Of a stretch of 64,000 nucleotides of DNA, positions 45,842-57,100 are shown in pieces. The stretch is from Lactarius indigo (lineage: Eukaryota; Basidiomycota; Agaricomycetes; Russulales; Russulaceae), in assembly GCA_025766275.1 (NCBI GenBank), contig JAFKAC010000002.1, positions 1,922,001-1,986,000 of the forward strand. Reading direction: 5' to 3'. Under the pieces are notes generated by a model. That model had not been told where the DNA came from and did not search any database. It was given only the letters and a program-made list of their open reading frames with translations. The position numbers were made by a program, and so were the translations under genes. Numbering within the stretch: the stretch's first letter is position 1; each line of letters begins with the position of its first letter.

Positions 45842-46413
45842 TGTAACGCCACTACAGGGGCGTTGCGTACGACCTGTACTAAGTCAGTCAAACGTTGGTA
45901 GCACAAGCTCTAAGGCCTGGCTTCAGCAAGATGATGCACAAGGATCACAAGGACAGTGGTCACTTGGATCGTAGAGGAAGGCCAAGACTCGGAGGTCTGG
46001 CAAAGACAAGGGGATTCGTGAGATGGTAAAAGCACAAAGGCGTTCGAGTGTAGTATTACACAAGAAGTCTAGTCTACCATACAAGCTAGATAGGACTAGG
46101 TTTAAATAGACAATGGCCAGTGTGGCGACTACAAACAGATGGCGCCATTGTTAGTCTCGGAACAATGGACAGGACATAAAGAGAACAAAGGGACGTCATA
46201 CTGGGAACAAGGGCAGATCACGCGGGCTCGCGCGTGATCGGGAATGCGATGGAAACTAGCACATGTCGAACTTTATCAGAAGGGAACATTGATAAGTAAG
46301 GCGCGCGATAGGAACCGGATAATCGTAAGGTCCACGTAATCGTACAGGTCTCGTATAGTATGGGGAAGGGAACAGTGATATGCGAAAGAACGAGTCCAAA
46401 GAAAATCGTAACA
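45842..46413 (-). repeat. 5' LTR of family-2 gypsy
   Basis: 572-bp LTR adjoining gag on the minus strand, with TATA-like ATTTAAA and the 11-nt transcript-start word. TGTAC follows as target-site duplication at 46414-46418. Confidence 0.95.
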
Positions 46414-46629
46414 TGTACGCTCCTGGTCCACATCAGTTCCTCACTGCTCTGTGTGCCAGGTATGTCTTATCCCTTCAATTGTAACATCAGTTCCTCACTG
46501 CTCTGTGTGCCAGACTTCCACTTTGCGTCACTCTGCTTGACACCCCTGTGCTGCTTCCAGTCACCCTCTATATCTCGCCACAGTACTATCAGTCCACTGT
46601 GAGTATAGTTCTCATGTGTCTGTTCATCA

Positions 46630-46641
46630 GGTTATGGGCCC
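46630..46641 (+). other. Copia primer binding site
   Basis: GGTTATGGGCCC directly follows the 5' LTR. Its complement GGGCCCATAACC fits the anticodon arm of an initiator-methionine tRNA, the half-tRNA primer known for copia elements. The tRNA match is from general knowledge, not from this window. Confidence 0.6.
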
Positions 46642-47406
46642 TGGTGCCCTAGCCACTCCACTTGGCTGGTCACTGTCTTCCTAGGAGGACACACCAGGCT
46701 AAGGTCTGTCTGGGGCCTTACCAGCCTTGCCCAAGGCAGAGAGCAGTGGGGCGCCACTTGTCTCTGCTAAGGAACCTCCTGTACATGTACTGCCCAGTAG
46801 TCTTACTTTCACCCCTACTGTTTTCCTAGCCCCTGCACTATGCGCAAGGAGATTGGGTCTGGTAGCCCTTCAATCAATATCCAGGTGTGCATGGCCCACT
46901 GGGCTGTGTATTGTGGAGCTTAGCGCCAGCTGTCTCTGGTGCTCCACACTGGGCGCAGGATCTCCTCACCATGGGAGTGTAAAACCTGGTTCAGACTCTG
47001 GGGGGTGTTCACCTTATGGTGTTCTGCAACCAGATACCTGCCTTGTAGCAGCAATGGGAAAGGATTCAGTAAAGCCACTTGTGGCGATGAGGCAACCAAT
47101 AGGCCGAGGAGGCTGAGGTAGACAGCCTTGGGCTCTGAAAGCAATCCCTTCACCTTCCCCCTGACGCAAACCATTTGAGCTGTGTCTTAGACACATCCTG
47201 GCTGGCAGCTAGCTCATGGTATGGCAAAGGGATTCTTCCAACCTGGGCCTAGCCCTTGTATCACTGGCATACTATCAGGAGGCAGGACGCGTTAGCGTTC
47301 TGGCCTTACAGAATCACAGACAGGAGTGGTATCCCCCCTCTATCTTTGTCTTGCAACTATGAAGCACTGTCGCTGACTGCTCCTCGGCGACAGATAAATC
47401 ATCCCA
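46642..47406 (+). other. Copia leader region
   Basis: 765 bp between the primer binding site and the start codon. No long frame and no motif are seen; it probably contains packaging signals. Confidence 0.55.
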
Positions 47407-50400
47407 ATGTCTGGTTCATCCTCTACCCCTGCTGCTGGTGCTGGTGCTCCTCCCAGCCCCACCGGTGGCTCTGCAGGAGGCTCACTCCCTCCTCCTTCTG
47501 GATCCACTCCCTCCACATGCGTATCTGCCACGTATGGTGCAACCTTTGGCATGCCCTCTGGCATCCGCCTTGAACAGTTTGATGGCACTGGTTGGAACGA
47601 ATGGTCTGGGACCATTGAAGCCATCCTCACGCTGCACGAAGCTGAGGATGTGTTCACTCTGGATACACCCCCATCTGGTATCACTACAGATGAGTGGGAC
47701 TCAGTCCAGCGTCGTTCCAAGGCGTACCTCCGCCTCTACCTCAAACCAGATGTCTACTCACTTGTGGCAGATAACACTGCCTATCCTACCTTTAAGGACA
47801 AGTGGGCCAAGCTCAAGGACGTATATGGAGGTGCTTTGGGCAGCACCACCATCTTTAATTTGTGGATTCAGATAACACAAGCCCGCCTCGATGACTCCGC
47901 ACCCATGGCTGCTCAGCTGGCCAAGCTCAATGAGCTTAGGGTTGCCCTTTCCAACATGCAGATGGGTGTCTCTGACGTCCAATACTGCCTCATTCTCCTC
48001 CACGCGCTGCCGCCCTCTTATGAGGTGTTGGCCTCTACCATCCTCGCCAGTGGGGCCCCCTCCACACTCAAGCACGCTGAAATAATTGCGCACATAGTGT
48101 CGGAAGAGGCTCGCCGCTCTGGGCCCTCTGGCTCCTCCCTCAACAAGGTGGCCCCTGTCAAGTCGACAGGCAAAAAGGGCAAGAAGGACCACTCCGGTCT
48201 TACTTGCCACTACTGCAATAAAAAGGGCCATATCAAGCCTGACTGCAGGAGGAGAAAGAAGGATGAGGCTGACGCAAAGGAGAAGGAGAAAGCAGGCAAC
48301 AAGGCTGCCAATAGTCATGTCCTAGTACCTACCACCGCCTCTATCACAGAGGTCATAGAGCCCAAGATAGATTGGGCCTCTGAATCAATTAGTGTTGCCT
48401 TGTATGCTGCCTCGTGTGTGCGTTGGATGATGGACAGTGGCGCTACACACCACATTACACCACATCGGTCTGACTTCAAGGACTACACCCCAACTAAAGG
48501 CACTGTACGCCTAGGGGATAAGTCCACCATAGACCAAGTGGGTGTCGGGTCTGTCATCTTTACCACGAGCCAGGGCATCTCTATCACCCTCAGTAATGTG
48601 CTACACCTACCACAGGTGAAGACGCGCTTCTTGTCGACGCACGCCCTAGCACAAAAGGGTGCTGAGATCGCCTTTGATAGTGGCTCATTTAAAATATCTA
48701 TCAACCAAAAGTGTGTGGCCAAAGGCTACCTTGAGGACAACCTTTACTGGTTGGACACAGCCAGCATCGGCCTCAATGCCCACACAAAATCAAGTGCTGC
48801 CACACTTGATATCTGGCATCAACGCATGGGACACATCTCCTCTGCGGCGCTGAAGGCGCATGGTCCCTCTGCCACTACTGGCATGGACATAGATAGCTCC
48901 ACCACGGCACACACAGTCTGCCGTGGGTGCGAGATGGGTAAATCCACTCGCCAACCCTTTTCTGCATCCTCCAACAAAAGGACAACTCGTCAATTTGAGA
49001 TTGTGCACAGTGACCTCGCCGGTCCTATGCAGACTCAGTCCTTGCAAGGCTCGACGTACACTGCCACCTTCATAGACGACCACACTAAGTTCACTGTGGT
49101 CCACTTTCTTAGGTCGAAGGACCAGTTTGCTAAGTCACTGCAAATGTATTTGGCCTGGGGTGAAACCCAGTCTGGCCATAAGTTGTGCGCTCTGCACTCT
49201 GATCGCAGTGGTGAATACATGTCGAGTGTCACGCAGGACATTCTTAAGCAGAAAGGGATAGAGCATCACCTCATGATGCCGGGTTCACCACAGTCTAACA
49301 GGAAAGCCGAGCGGTTTAACCGCACCATTATGGATAAGGCAATGTCCATGCTTCACACAGCTGGCATGTCTAAAGGCTTCTGGGAGCATGCCGTGTGCGC
49401 AGCTGTGCACATCTATAATCGCTCTCCGGTCCGTGGGCTCAAGTGGCGCACTCCCTATGAGCTCTGGCACTCTGGCAAAGTGCCTGATGTCTCACATCTT
49501 TGCGTCTTCGGATGCAAGGGGTACATGCACGTACCTGCTGATAAGCGTTGCAAATTGGATGCGAAGGCCACTGAGGTCACGCTTATCGGGTTTGAGCCCG
49601 AATCTAAGGGCTATAAGCTCTGGGACCGCTCAACCCGCTCCGTCCGAGTGTCCAGGGATGTGACATTCGACGAGAGTAGCTTCCCGTCCCTCCAGGGTGT
49701 TGAGACACACCCCACACCTTCACCACCAGTCGTGCCTAGCACAACAGTGACTGCCGTGCCTCACCCGCCGGCGTTACCACCAATGCGAGCCCCCTCCCCT
49801 GCACACTCCAGTAGTAGTGAGGAGGAGGATGTTGAAAAGCTCCTAGACCCCCCACAAGTCCAACCACGCCCCACCACACCACCACCTACTCTGCCGGCTC
49901 TGCCCACTACACCTAAACGTGAGCAGACCACTCCTACTTCACCCCCGCCGCGCCCTAGTGCAACGCGCATTATGCGCCATGTCCCTCCTCCCTCACCAGA
50001 AATGCCTGGGGGATTTGAGGATCGTGCACAGCGAAGTCAGCTGTTGCGTGAGATGGACAATGCACCAAGGTGCAGTGCTCGTGCCCCTGTCCCTAACCCG
50101 CGTTACTTCAATGCGGACAATGCAGCATGGCGTGGCAGGCGTCTGGGGTATGTGGAGTTATTGGCTGCTACCTTTGTGGGCCGAGACCCTGCAACCTATG
50201 CAGAGGCCATGCGGTCTGCAGCTGCAGAAGAGTGGACTAAGGCGTGTCAGTATGAAATGGACGCCCTAGCTAAGAATGGGACTTGGGAGTTAGTGGATCT
50301 CCCGCCTAACCGTAAGGCAGTAAAATCCAAATGGGTCTTCAAGCTCAAAGCGGATGGCCGCTACAGAGCTCGCTTGGTGGCTAAGGGATTCACACAGATC

Positions 50401-51729
50401 CCTGGCGTAGATTTTGATGAAACCTTCTCTCCCGTCGCACAATTTGAGTCGCTACGTTTACTTCTGGCGTTGGCCGCGCTGGAGGACTGGCACATCCATC
50501 AGATGGATGTTAAGTCTGCTTTTCTCAATGGCGTGCTTGACGAGGAGATTTACATGGAGCAGCCACAAGGTTTCACTGTCACTGGCTCTGAAACGAAGGT
50601 GTGTCGCCTGGTTAAGGCGATCTATGGTCTCAAACAGGCCTCCCGCGCATGGAACTTGCAATTCCATGGAGTGCTCACTGCACTCGGCTTTAAGCGGACA
50701 TTTGCTGATGCTGGCATATATGTGATGCCTCAATGGGAGGGGTATGATCCACTCTTCGTTATTGTCTACGTTGATGACATCACTATACTGGGTCCCTCAC
50801 TGAGTGGTATCAAGTGTTTGAAGTCAGACTTGTCTGAACGCTATAAGATGACAGATCTCGGGGAGATAGAATCTTATCTTGGTATGCGCATTGTGCGCGA
50901 CCGCTCCCTCAGACGCATCGAAATAGATCAGTCTGGCTACATCAAGGATGTCCTTGAACGCTTTGGCATGTCTGATGCCACACCACACAACACACCCTTG
51001 CCTGCTGGTGCTGACGAGCACTTGGTTAAATATACGTCGCAGGCAACTGCCTCAGATATTTCCCACTACCAGTCTTTGATTGGGAGTCTGCTTTATGTGC
51101 AGATTGGCACTAGGCCAGATATCTCTTTCGCTGTGTCACGTCTGGCGCAGTACACAGCAAATCCTTCACCACAACATCTGCGACTTGCGCAGTATGTCCT
51201 GTCCTACCTAGTGGGAACTATGGATATGCGTGTTGTCTACGATGGCGCCAACGGTGATGGCCTTCATGGCTACACTGATTCCAGTCTGGCTGATCAGACT
51301 GATGACCACCACTCCACCTCTGGTTATGTGTTCCTACTAGCTAACGGTGCAATAAGCTGGTCTTCGTGCAAGCAAAAGACTGTTGCCCAAAACACAACGG
51401 AAGCAGAATACATGGCCATGACCAACACGGCTAACCAGGCTGCGTGGTATCAGAGCTTCCTCACGGAACTCAGGTACGAGGTCGACGACCCCATCCCACT
51501 TCATGGTGACAATAAGGGTGCCATTGACTTGGCCTTGAACCCTGTCACTGGGAGACGGTCTAAGCACATTGCCATACAGCATCATGTCATTCGGGAGTAC
51601 ATCGAAAAGGGGACCATCACCCTCATTAGAACTCCTACTGTAGATATGGTTGCGGACGGCTTCACAAAGTCACTACCGCGTGTCCTGCTGCAGAAGCACA
51701 ACGATGACATGGGACTTGTGTGTACTTAG
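47407..51729 (+). CDS. Copia Gag-Pol polyprotein, intact 1440 residues
   Basis: One uninterrupted frame runs from ATG 47407 to TAG 51729. Gag occupies about residues 1-330 and carries CCHC CHYCNKKGHIKPDC at residue 267. The protease motif is MDSGATHH near residue 343. Integrase has the zinc part (HQRMGHISSAALKAH, CRGCEMGK) and catalytic stretches HSDLAGPM, HSDRSGEYMS and KAERFNRTIMDK. RT has WVFKLKADGRYRARLVAKGF, QMDVKSAFLNG and FVIVYVDDITIL near residue 1120. RNase H has YTDSSLAD, NTTEAEYMAM and HGDNKGAIDLA. The order protease-integrase-RT-RNase H defines Ty1/copia. Gag and pol are in a single frame, so no frameshift is needed. It is the best-preserved gene in the window. Confidence 0.97.
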   Translation: MSGSSSTPAAGAGAPPSPTGGSAGGSLPPPSGSTPSTCVSATYGATFGMPSGIRLEQFDGTGWNEWSGTIEAILTLHEAEDVFTLDTPPSGITTDEWDSVQRRSKAYLRLYLKPDVYSLVADNTAYPTFKDKWAKLKDVYGGALGSTTIFNLWIQITQARLDDSAPMAAQLAKLNELRVALSNMQMGVSDVQYCLILLHALPPSYEVLASTILASGAPSTLKHAEIIAHIVSEEARRSGPSGSSLNKVAPVKSTGKKGKKDHSGLTCHYCNKKGHIKPDCRRRKKDEADAKEKEKAGNKAANSHVLVPTTASITEVIEPKIDWASESISVALYAASCVRWMMDSGATHHITPHRSDFKDYTPTKGTVRLGDKSTIDQVGVGSVIFTTSQGISITLSNVLHLPQVKTRFLSTHALAQKGAEIAFDSGSFKISINQKCVAKGYLEDNLYWLDTASIGLNAHTKSSAATLDIWHQRMGHISSAALKAHGPSATTGMDIDSSTTAHTVCRGCEMGKSTRQPFSASSNKRTTRQFEIVHSDLAGPMQTQSLQGSTYTATFIDDHTKFTVVHFLRSKDQFAKSLQMYLAWGETQSGHKLCALHSDRSGEYMSSVTQDILKQKGIEHHLMMPGSPQSNRKAERFNRTIMDKAMSMLHTAGMSKGFWEHAVCAAVHIYNRSPVRGLKWRTPYELWHSGKVPDVSHLCVFGCKGYMHVPADKRCKLDAKATEVTLIGFEPESKGYKLWDRSTRSVRVSRDVTFDESSFPSLQGVETHPTPSPPVVPSTTVTAVPHPPALPPMRAPSPAHSSSSEEEDVEKLLDPPQVQPRPTTPPPTLPALPTTPKREQTTPTSPPPRPSATRIMRHVPPPSPEMPGGFEDRAQRSQLLREMDNAPRCSARAPVPNPRYFNADNAAWRGRRLGYVELLAATFVGRDPATYAEAMRSAAAEEWTKACQYEMDALAKNGTWELVDLPPNRKAVKSKWVFKLKADGRYRARLVAKGFTQIPGVDFDETFSPVAQFESLRLLLALAALEDWHIHQMDVKSAFLNGVLDEEIYMEQPQGFTVTGSETKVCRLVKAIYGLKQASRAWNLQFHGVLTALGFKRTFADAGIYVMPQWEGYDPLFVIVYVDDITILGPSLSGIKCLKSDLSERYKMTDLGEIESYLGMRIVRDRSLRRIEIDQSGYIKDVLERFGMSDATPHNTPLPAGADEHLVKYTSQATASDISHYQSLIGSLLYVQIGTRPDISFAVSRLAQYTANPSPQHLRLAQYVLSYLVGTMDMRVVYDGANGDGLHGYTDSSLADQTDDHHSTSGYVFLLANGAISWSSCKQKTVAQNTTEAEYMAMTNTANQAAWYQSFLTELRYEVDDPIPLHGDNKGAIDLALNPVTGRRSKHIAIQHHVIREYIEKGTITLIRTPTVDMVADGFTKSLPRVLLQKHNDDMGLVCT

Positions 51730-51736
51730 ATTGTAG

Positions 51737-51748
51737 ATCACGGGGAGA
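51737..51748 (+). other. Copia polypurine tract
   Basis: Purine-rich sequence (cacggggaga core) immediately precedes the 3' LTR at 51749. Confidence 0.6.
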
Positions 51749-52352
51749 TGTTGATAAGTGACCCTTGCGCACTTAGCAGCTCTAACGGACTGGACTTACA
51801 GATATGGACTGCTGTAGATTAATTAGGACCACTTTAGATTAGATTTGATTTGATCTGTACAATCTAGGACTTCTATGACATCACTGTACAATGACATCAT
51901 ATGGACTACTCCGGACTCTTCATTGTACTCCTTCCTTTGTTCTCCTTCTAGTGTTATCTTTATTGTGATGTCACTATGATATCATCTTAGTCTGGACTCT
52001 CTTTGTTTTGCGCTCCTTGTTCTCCATTAGCACACTCCTTTGTCCCACATGTAGAACAACGTCTCTTGTATTGTGTGACTCTATGTTACTTCCCTTGTAA
52101 TAGTGTCACTCCCCTGTATAGTATAAGTAGTAGGCTTGTACGCTCCTGGTCCACATCAGTTCCTCACTGCTCTGTGTGCCAGGTATGTCTTATCCCTTCA
52201 ATTGTAACATCAGTTCCTCACTGCTCTGTGTGCCAGACTTCCACTTTGCTTCACTCTGCTTGACACCCCTGTGCTGCTTCCAGTCACCCTCTATATCTCA
52301 CCACAGTACTATCAGTCCACTGTGAGTATAGTTCTCATGTGTCTGTTCATCA
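51749..52352 (+). repeat. 3' LTR of copia
   Basis: 604 bp, TGTTGATAAG to GTTCATCA. A 29-bp direct repeat lies at 52154-52182 and 52208-52236. Between the copies, CAG/GTATGT and CATCAG/TT look like splice sites. The LTR end also has CTGTGAGTAT. The same arrangement is present in the solo LTRs at 31080 and 33748. Confidence 0.95.
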
Positions 52353-52470
52353 CTTACGTCCTTGTGATCCTTGTGCATCACTCTACTGAAGTCAAGCCAT
52401 TGAGCTTGTACTACCACATATCGACTGACTTGGTACAGGTCGTACCTAACACCCCTGTAGTGGCGTTACA

Positions 52471-52609
52471 GACTGTAGTGGTATGACTTATCGCGACAAC
52501 TAGACCAAGCAAAGTGTAAGTGAACTGACACGGTACACACTCAAGCCTAGCGCAGAGACAAGTCACATGCTGAACATACAGGCACAGTGGAGGGTAGACA
52601 CACATGAGG
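52471..52609. repeat. Second copy of repeat family R1 (partial)
   Basis: It matches 22744-22890 in the same orientation (TGTAGTGGTATGACTTATCG, CAAGCCTAGCGC, GAGACAAGTCAC, GTAGACACAC). It is cut off by the LTR of gypsy copy 3 at 52610. Confidence 0.7.
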
Positions 52610-53130
52610 TGTTACGCTCCACCAGCGTTAGTCCGACTTGGACTCTAAATAGGCATAATCAACTTAGCGAAGTTTAGGCAAATAGGGACCACATGTCAAC
52701 CCAATGCAAGCTGAACAGGGGCTCTCCCTAGCACATGCTGCAGCAAAGATGAAGTAGTACTATCCTTTGACAGATAGAAGTGAAGGTACTCTTGGTCGGA
52801 GACCAAGGCAAATAGGAGACAAGTCAAGAAGGTGAATTTGAAGAAGACCAAGATGAAGACTCTTGGTCTTCAGAGGCGACTACTTATACAGTTACGTGCA
52901 GGCTTTAAAGCGCCACTAGAACAGTAGGTAACCAGTAGTGTAACTAGCTCGAACCCTAGTACAGCTATCCTAGGAATGAGTCATACATGAGTCACAATCA
53001 CATGCGAACTACTATGCTGACTGATGCGGTGTAAGAGTCCATGACTAATACTACTATTGGGCTGTAGTCATAACCAGCCATGAGTCATTCACAACATGTA
53101 ATCAATCCGTAATGAGTCTGTACCGTAACA
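52610..53130 (-). repeat. 3' LTR of gypsy copy 3
   Basis: 521-bp reverse-oriented LTR, TGTTACGC to CCGTAACA on this strand, next to a polypurine tract AAAAAGGGGGTGA read on the minus strand. The ATCTTGGTCTT word is present on the minus strand. Confidence 0.92.
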
Positions 53131-53162
53131 TCACCCCCTTTTTAGGAGTGAGGCCAACCTCA

Positions 53163-54190
53163 CTAGTCTGCTTTTGACTCCTGCCTCATCCGTTCTGCTT
53201 TATCCTCCATACACGCCAATATGTTAGCCCTTTCAAGACAATAGAGACTGTCCTTTTTATCTTCTGCCACCATGTATTTCTCCTCTTGCAGTTGCCGAAT
53301 CTGCCTCTCTAGTTGGTCTTCGGCAAAGGTGAATTGCTGAAATTGGCGTAGTTCTTGAATGAGGGTGACATCTCCAATACACGTTAGTAATAAGTCAGTG
53401 GGATGACAGTCACAGAGCATGAAATATTCCTCATGGGGAATAAAAGCTCGGTTGTTCTTTGGGAGGTGTGGCATGGCGTAGAGGGGTTTACCATAGAGGA
53501 AACCTGACCCTGGAGCTAGTCCAAGTACGAAGAGGTCTCCCCCTCAGATAATCTGTACGTGGGATGCTTGTATCATCAGTCTGTTGGGGAACTTGATCAG
53601 GAACGGAATGTAATCAGGTCCTCGATTGACCCTGAACCCTTCAGGGATAACTGCTTTGATGGCTGGGTCTCACTTGCCCATTGGTGTATAACAAGCTGCT
53701 TGTGCCACAGCAACTCGTCCTCAGTGTAGAGGGTTCCCCACTGCGTCGATGAGGTAGGGAGTGGTGGCTGAATCTTCAGCGTAGAATTCATGTGTAAGGA
53801 ATGCATGCCTGATGGGGTAGCGGTCTCTAAGCTTGTCTTCATCCTCAGCTTTGTCCAGTACTCCTTCCGCTCCTGCCTCATTCGGCGTTGGCAAGTGGCA
53901 ATATGCAGTTGCTCCCGCTGCCACCGCGCCGCCATCTCCTTCCATTCTTGTTCATATTTCTGCATGGTGTTCGGTGGTTTCACCACATGAGACAGCTGCT
54001 TGAAGCCAAAAGAGCTCATCTTCGGTGATGCAGGTTTCGGGCTCACTGGTGTTGGGGTTTATGAGGGCATACATTGGTGGAGGTGCTGGTTGAGTTGTTG
54101 CTGGATTGTCGTCGAGAGTTCCCTGTATGGGCATAGGGAATCGTTGCAATGTCTGGTGCAGTTCATCAGCAGTAATAGGCCTGTTGTCCT
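53163..54190 (-). pseudogene. Post-pol coding region of gypsy copy 3
   Basis: It follows the chromodomain in the same frame without a stop (RFPMPIQGTLDDNPATTQPA ... ELFWLQAAV), then changes frame. A segment MQKYEQEWKEMAARWQREQL is in one frame, while YPIRHAFLTHEFYAED, IPEGFRVNRGPDYIPF and the C-terminal coiled coil are in another. It shows that in family 1 this region is a C-terminal extension of pol. TGAs near 53670 and 53715 again lie at arginines of copy 4. Confidence 0.75.
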
Positions 54191-57100
54191 CATGCTGCAT
54201 GGTGGCACTGTCTGTGGCTGCAGCTCTAATGGCTGCGGTGTTGTTGGTGGAGTCAGGGTTAACAGGTGTGGCGGAGGAGTCGTTGACAAGAGTGGAGAGG
54301 AGTGTGAGCTGGTCAATGCGTTGAGTAGAGGACATGGAAGGAGTAGGTGATGGGGACTCATCATGGTGATAAGTCATCCTTATATGTGTTTCCCTGTCAG
54401 GGTTGAAATGTTTGAACTCCCGAACAGCTTCATCGGCAAATATGTCATCCTTATCTACCCACTGGTTATCTGAGTCAGGATAACGCTTCCATTTCATGAG
54501 GTATTGGAGCCGACGTCTTCTGCCAAACCACCAAGAGTCTAGAATCTTCTCGACCTCATATTCTTCTTCGTTATTGACCAAATCAGGTGGTGGGCGCTGA
54601 TAGTTTGGTCCATGCGTGGGTGTCTCACAATAAGGTGTGAGAAGATCCATGTGGAAAACATCATGGATGCTCCACTGCATGGGAAGTTCAAGGTGATAGT
54701 TGACAGGGGACATCACCTGGATGACCTTAAATGGTCCATGTCATTTTGTGGCTAGTTTTGCGGTTGGCTGGTGCGTGCATAAGTGGCACCCTTCAAGCCA
54801 TACAAGGTCTCCTTCTTTAAACTTGGGTGTATCTTTATGTTTGACCCATGACTTCTGTGCCCTGAACATGCAGGAGAAAGCACATTGCCATGCCTGTTTG
54901 AATTGATCTAGCCATAGTGCTACTTGTGGAATGGGAGAAGGTCTATCAGTCCAATCAGCACAAGGATTGAATCCTGATAAGAGGAAGAAAGGGGACTCCC
55001 ACATGGTTTTGTTTGGCCAATTGTTGTGCGTGAATTCTGCCATAGGCAGATATCGAACCCAATCATCTTGCCGCTCATTTACCCAAAAGCGGAGGTATTG
55101 TTCCAGCCACTGATTTGTCCGTTCTGATTGGCCGTCAGTCCTGGGGTGATAAGTGGTTGAGATGTTTTGGCTGATGCCAAGGATTTTGCACATTTCTCGC
55201 ATGAATTTGGATGCGAAGCAAGGGTCTCAATCACTGATAACACATGAGGGGAGTCCAAATCGTGGGAAAACATGGGAGACATACAGGGTGGCCATCCCTT
55301 CAGCAGTGATTTCTTCATTACAGGGGATGAAAACAGCAGCTTTGGTACAATTGTGATCTGTCACCGTTAGGATGGAATCGTAACCGCAGGATACAGGAAG
55401 TTTAGTAATAAAGTCCACTGCAACGGTTTCGAACGGCAGGGCTTCTGGTTTGGGGTAAATAGGTTGTAAAGGCACTCAAATGGGACGGAGGTTGACTTTG
55501 TGCTGCTGACATTCTGTGCAGCCTTTGATGTAGTCCGTAACATTGTTTTTCATCTGTGGCCACCAGTAATGTTGCTCTGTAAGTTGAAGGGTGCATTTGA
55601 TGCCTGGATGGCCGTAGACAGGGGAGTTGTGATGAGCGGCAATAATGGTGCGCTTGTCGTGGATACCACCAGTAACCACTCGACGTCCATCTTTGTACCA
55701 TGTCCCTTTGATATCTTTTAGTTTGTGAGTGTCGACCCAAGGTTTTAACTTAGCGTGGTCTTGTTCATAGACGGGATGCTCTGGAATCATGTCCGTTGGT
55801 AGGATCTCCGGTCTCCAATGTGGACATCAGGGTTTGTCCAGAGTGGTTGTGCATACGAAAACACTTTCTGGCAGCACCGTTATTCCTTCGTTGTCATTTT
55901 CTCCTTGATTGTAGTCTGGTCTTTGCGATAATGCGTTGGCATGTCCATTGGAAGTTCCTTTGATGTGGTGAATTTCGAAGTCATATTCAGAGAGTTCAAG
56001 TACTTCCCTGGCAATGTGCCTACTAATCTTTTGCGGTGACTTCCAGTATTGCAGGTTTAGATGATTGGAAAAGATTTTGATCTTATGGGGGGAACCCGCT
56101 AAAAGGGGTCTCCAATGTCGGAATGCTTTGACAATGGCCAGGAGTTCAAGATCATAGATGTTGTAGTTTTGTTCGGCTTCGTTGAGAGTGGATGAGTAGT
56201 AACCAATAGGATGTTGTTTACCGTCCATTTTTGTTGAAGAAGGACTGCGCCAGTTGCAAAGCCTGATGCATCGACTTCCAGTTTGAATTGTTGCGTGAGG
56301 TCTGGATGTGCTAGGATAGGTTCACTGGTGATGAGGGTTTTGAGGTCTTGAAATGCCTTTTCTTCTTCTGTCCCCCAGTGCCACTCTGTGTTTTTGTGCA
56401 TAAGTTTGTTGAGTGGTCGTGCCTTGGTGGCAAATCCTCAGATGAAAGGTTGGTAAAAGTTGCAAAAACTGAGAAAAGAGCAGATGTCCTTAACTTTGGT
56501 TGGCGTAGGCCAGTCCTTAATGCCAGAAATTTTGATGGGGTCCATGCACGTCACCCCCTTTTCAAGGATTACCCCCAGGCAATCCATGCGCAGGGAGTGG
56601 AAGAGACATTTCTCAAGTTCGTAATAGAGGTCGTGTTCTGTGGATACACGGAGTATGTCTTTAACTGCTTCGATATGGTCTTGGAGGGAATGGTTAAGCC
56701 CTGTTGCGATACCAATATTGTCCATGTATACCTGAATAACCATGCCACGTGCTTCATGTTTGGCCATGATATCTCTGAATATGAAGTTCATCATGGTCTG
56801 GAACGTTGTGGGGGAGTTGGTCAATCCAAAAAACATCACCATTGGTTCGAATAGTCCATACCGTGTTTTAAACGTGGCCTTTTCTTCATCTCCTTCTTTG
56901 ATGCGTACGTTGTTATATCCCCATCTAACGTCAAGCTTGGTGTAGATGTGGGCGTTGCTGAGATCAGTAATGAGGTTGGAGATGAGAGGGAGGGGGTATT
57001 GATTGTGAATAGTGACCGCATTGATTTTCTGGTAATCTTGTACCGGCTGTAGCTTCCCATCTTTCTTTTTGATAAAGAAGAAAGAAGATGCGTACAGGGA

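Larger units (their letters stand above)
38525..46413 (-). mobile_element. Complete family-2 gypsy element inside the copia LTR
   Basis: It has identical-length 572-bp LTRs at both ends (about 98% alike in my reading) and a target-site duplication TGTAC (38520-38524, 46414-46418). Read on the minus strand it has a self-priming site, gag, pol and a separate third frame with zinc knuckles. Only a few codons are damaged, all TGA, plus a GTG where gag would start. It is the youngest insertion in this nest. Confidence 0.95.
38132..46629 (+). repeat. 5' LTR of copia, split by a gypsy element
   Basis: The halves are 38132-38524 and 46419-46629 (604 bp after removing the insert and one TGTAC repeat). 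A TATA-like TATAGTATAAG lies just upstream of the break. The right half holds two copies of a 29-bp direct repeat. Confidence 0.94.
38132..52352 (+). mobile_element. Full-length copia retrotransposon with intact gene
   Basis: Two 604-bp LTRs (the 5' one split) differ by roughly seven bases in my comparison, mostly transitions. The target-site duplication is CTTAC (38127-38131 and 52353-52357). The internal region has a primer binding site, a 765-bp leader and one open frame of 1440 codons. Its 5' LTR was later hit by the complete family-2 gypsy at 38525-46413, which would separate promoter and gene, so this copy is probably silent despite the intact frame. Confidence 0.95.
37707..52470 (+). 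mobile_element. Truncated family-2 gypsy LTR, split by the copia element
   Basis: Segments 37707-38131 and 52353-52470 together match the reverse complement of the family-2 LTR at 38525-39096, including the TATTTAAACC box and AGACTAGACTT. The first bases of the LTR are missing next to copy 2. The copia insertion duplicated CTTAC. This LTR is more diverged than those of the complete family-2 element, so it is older. Confidence 0.88.
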
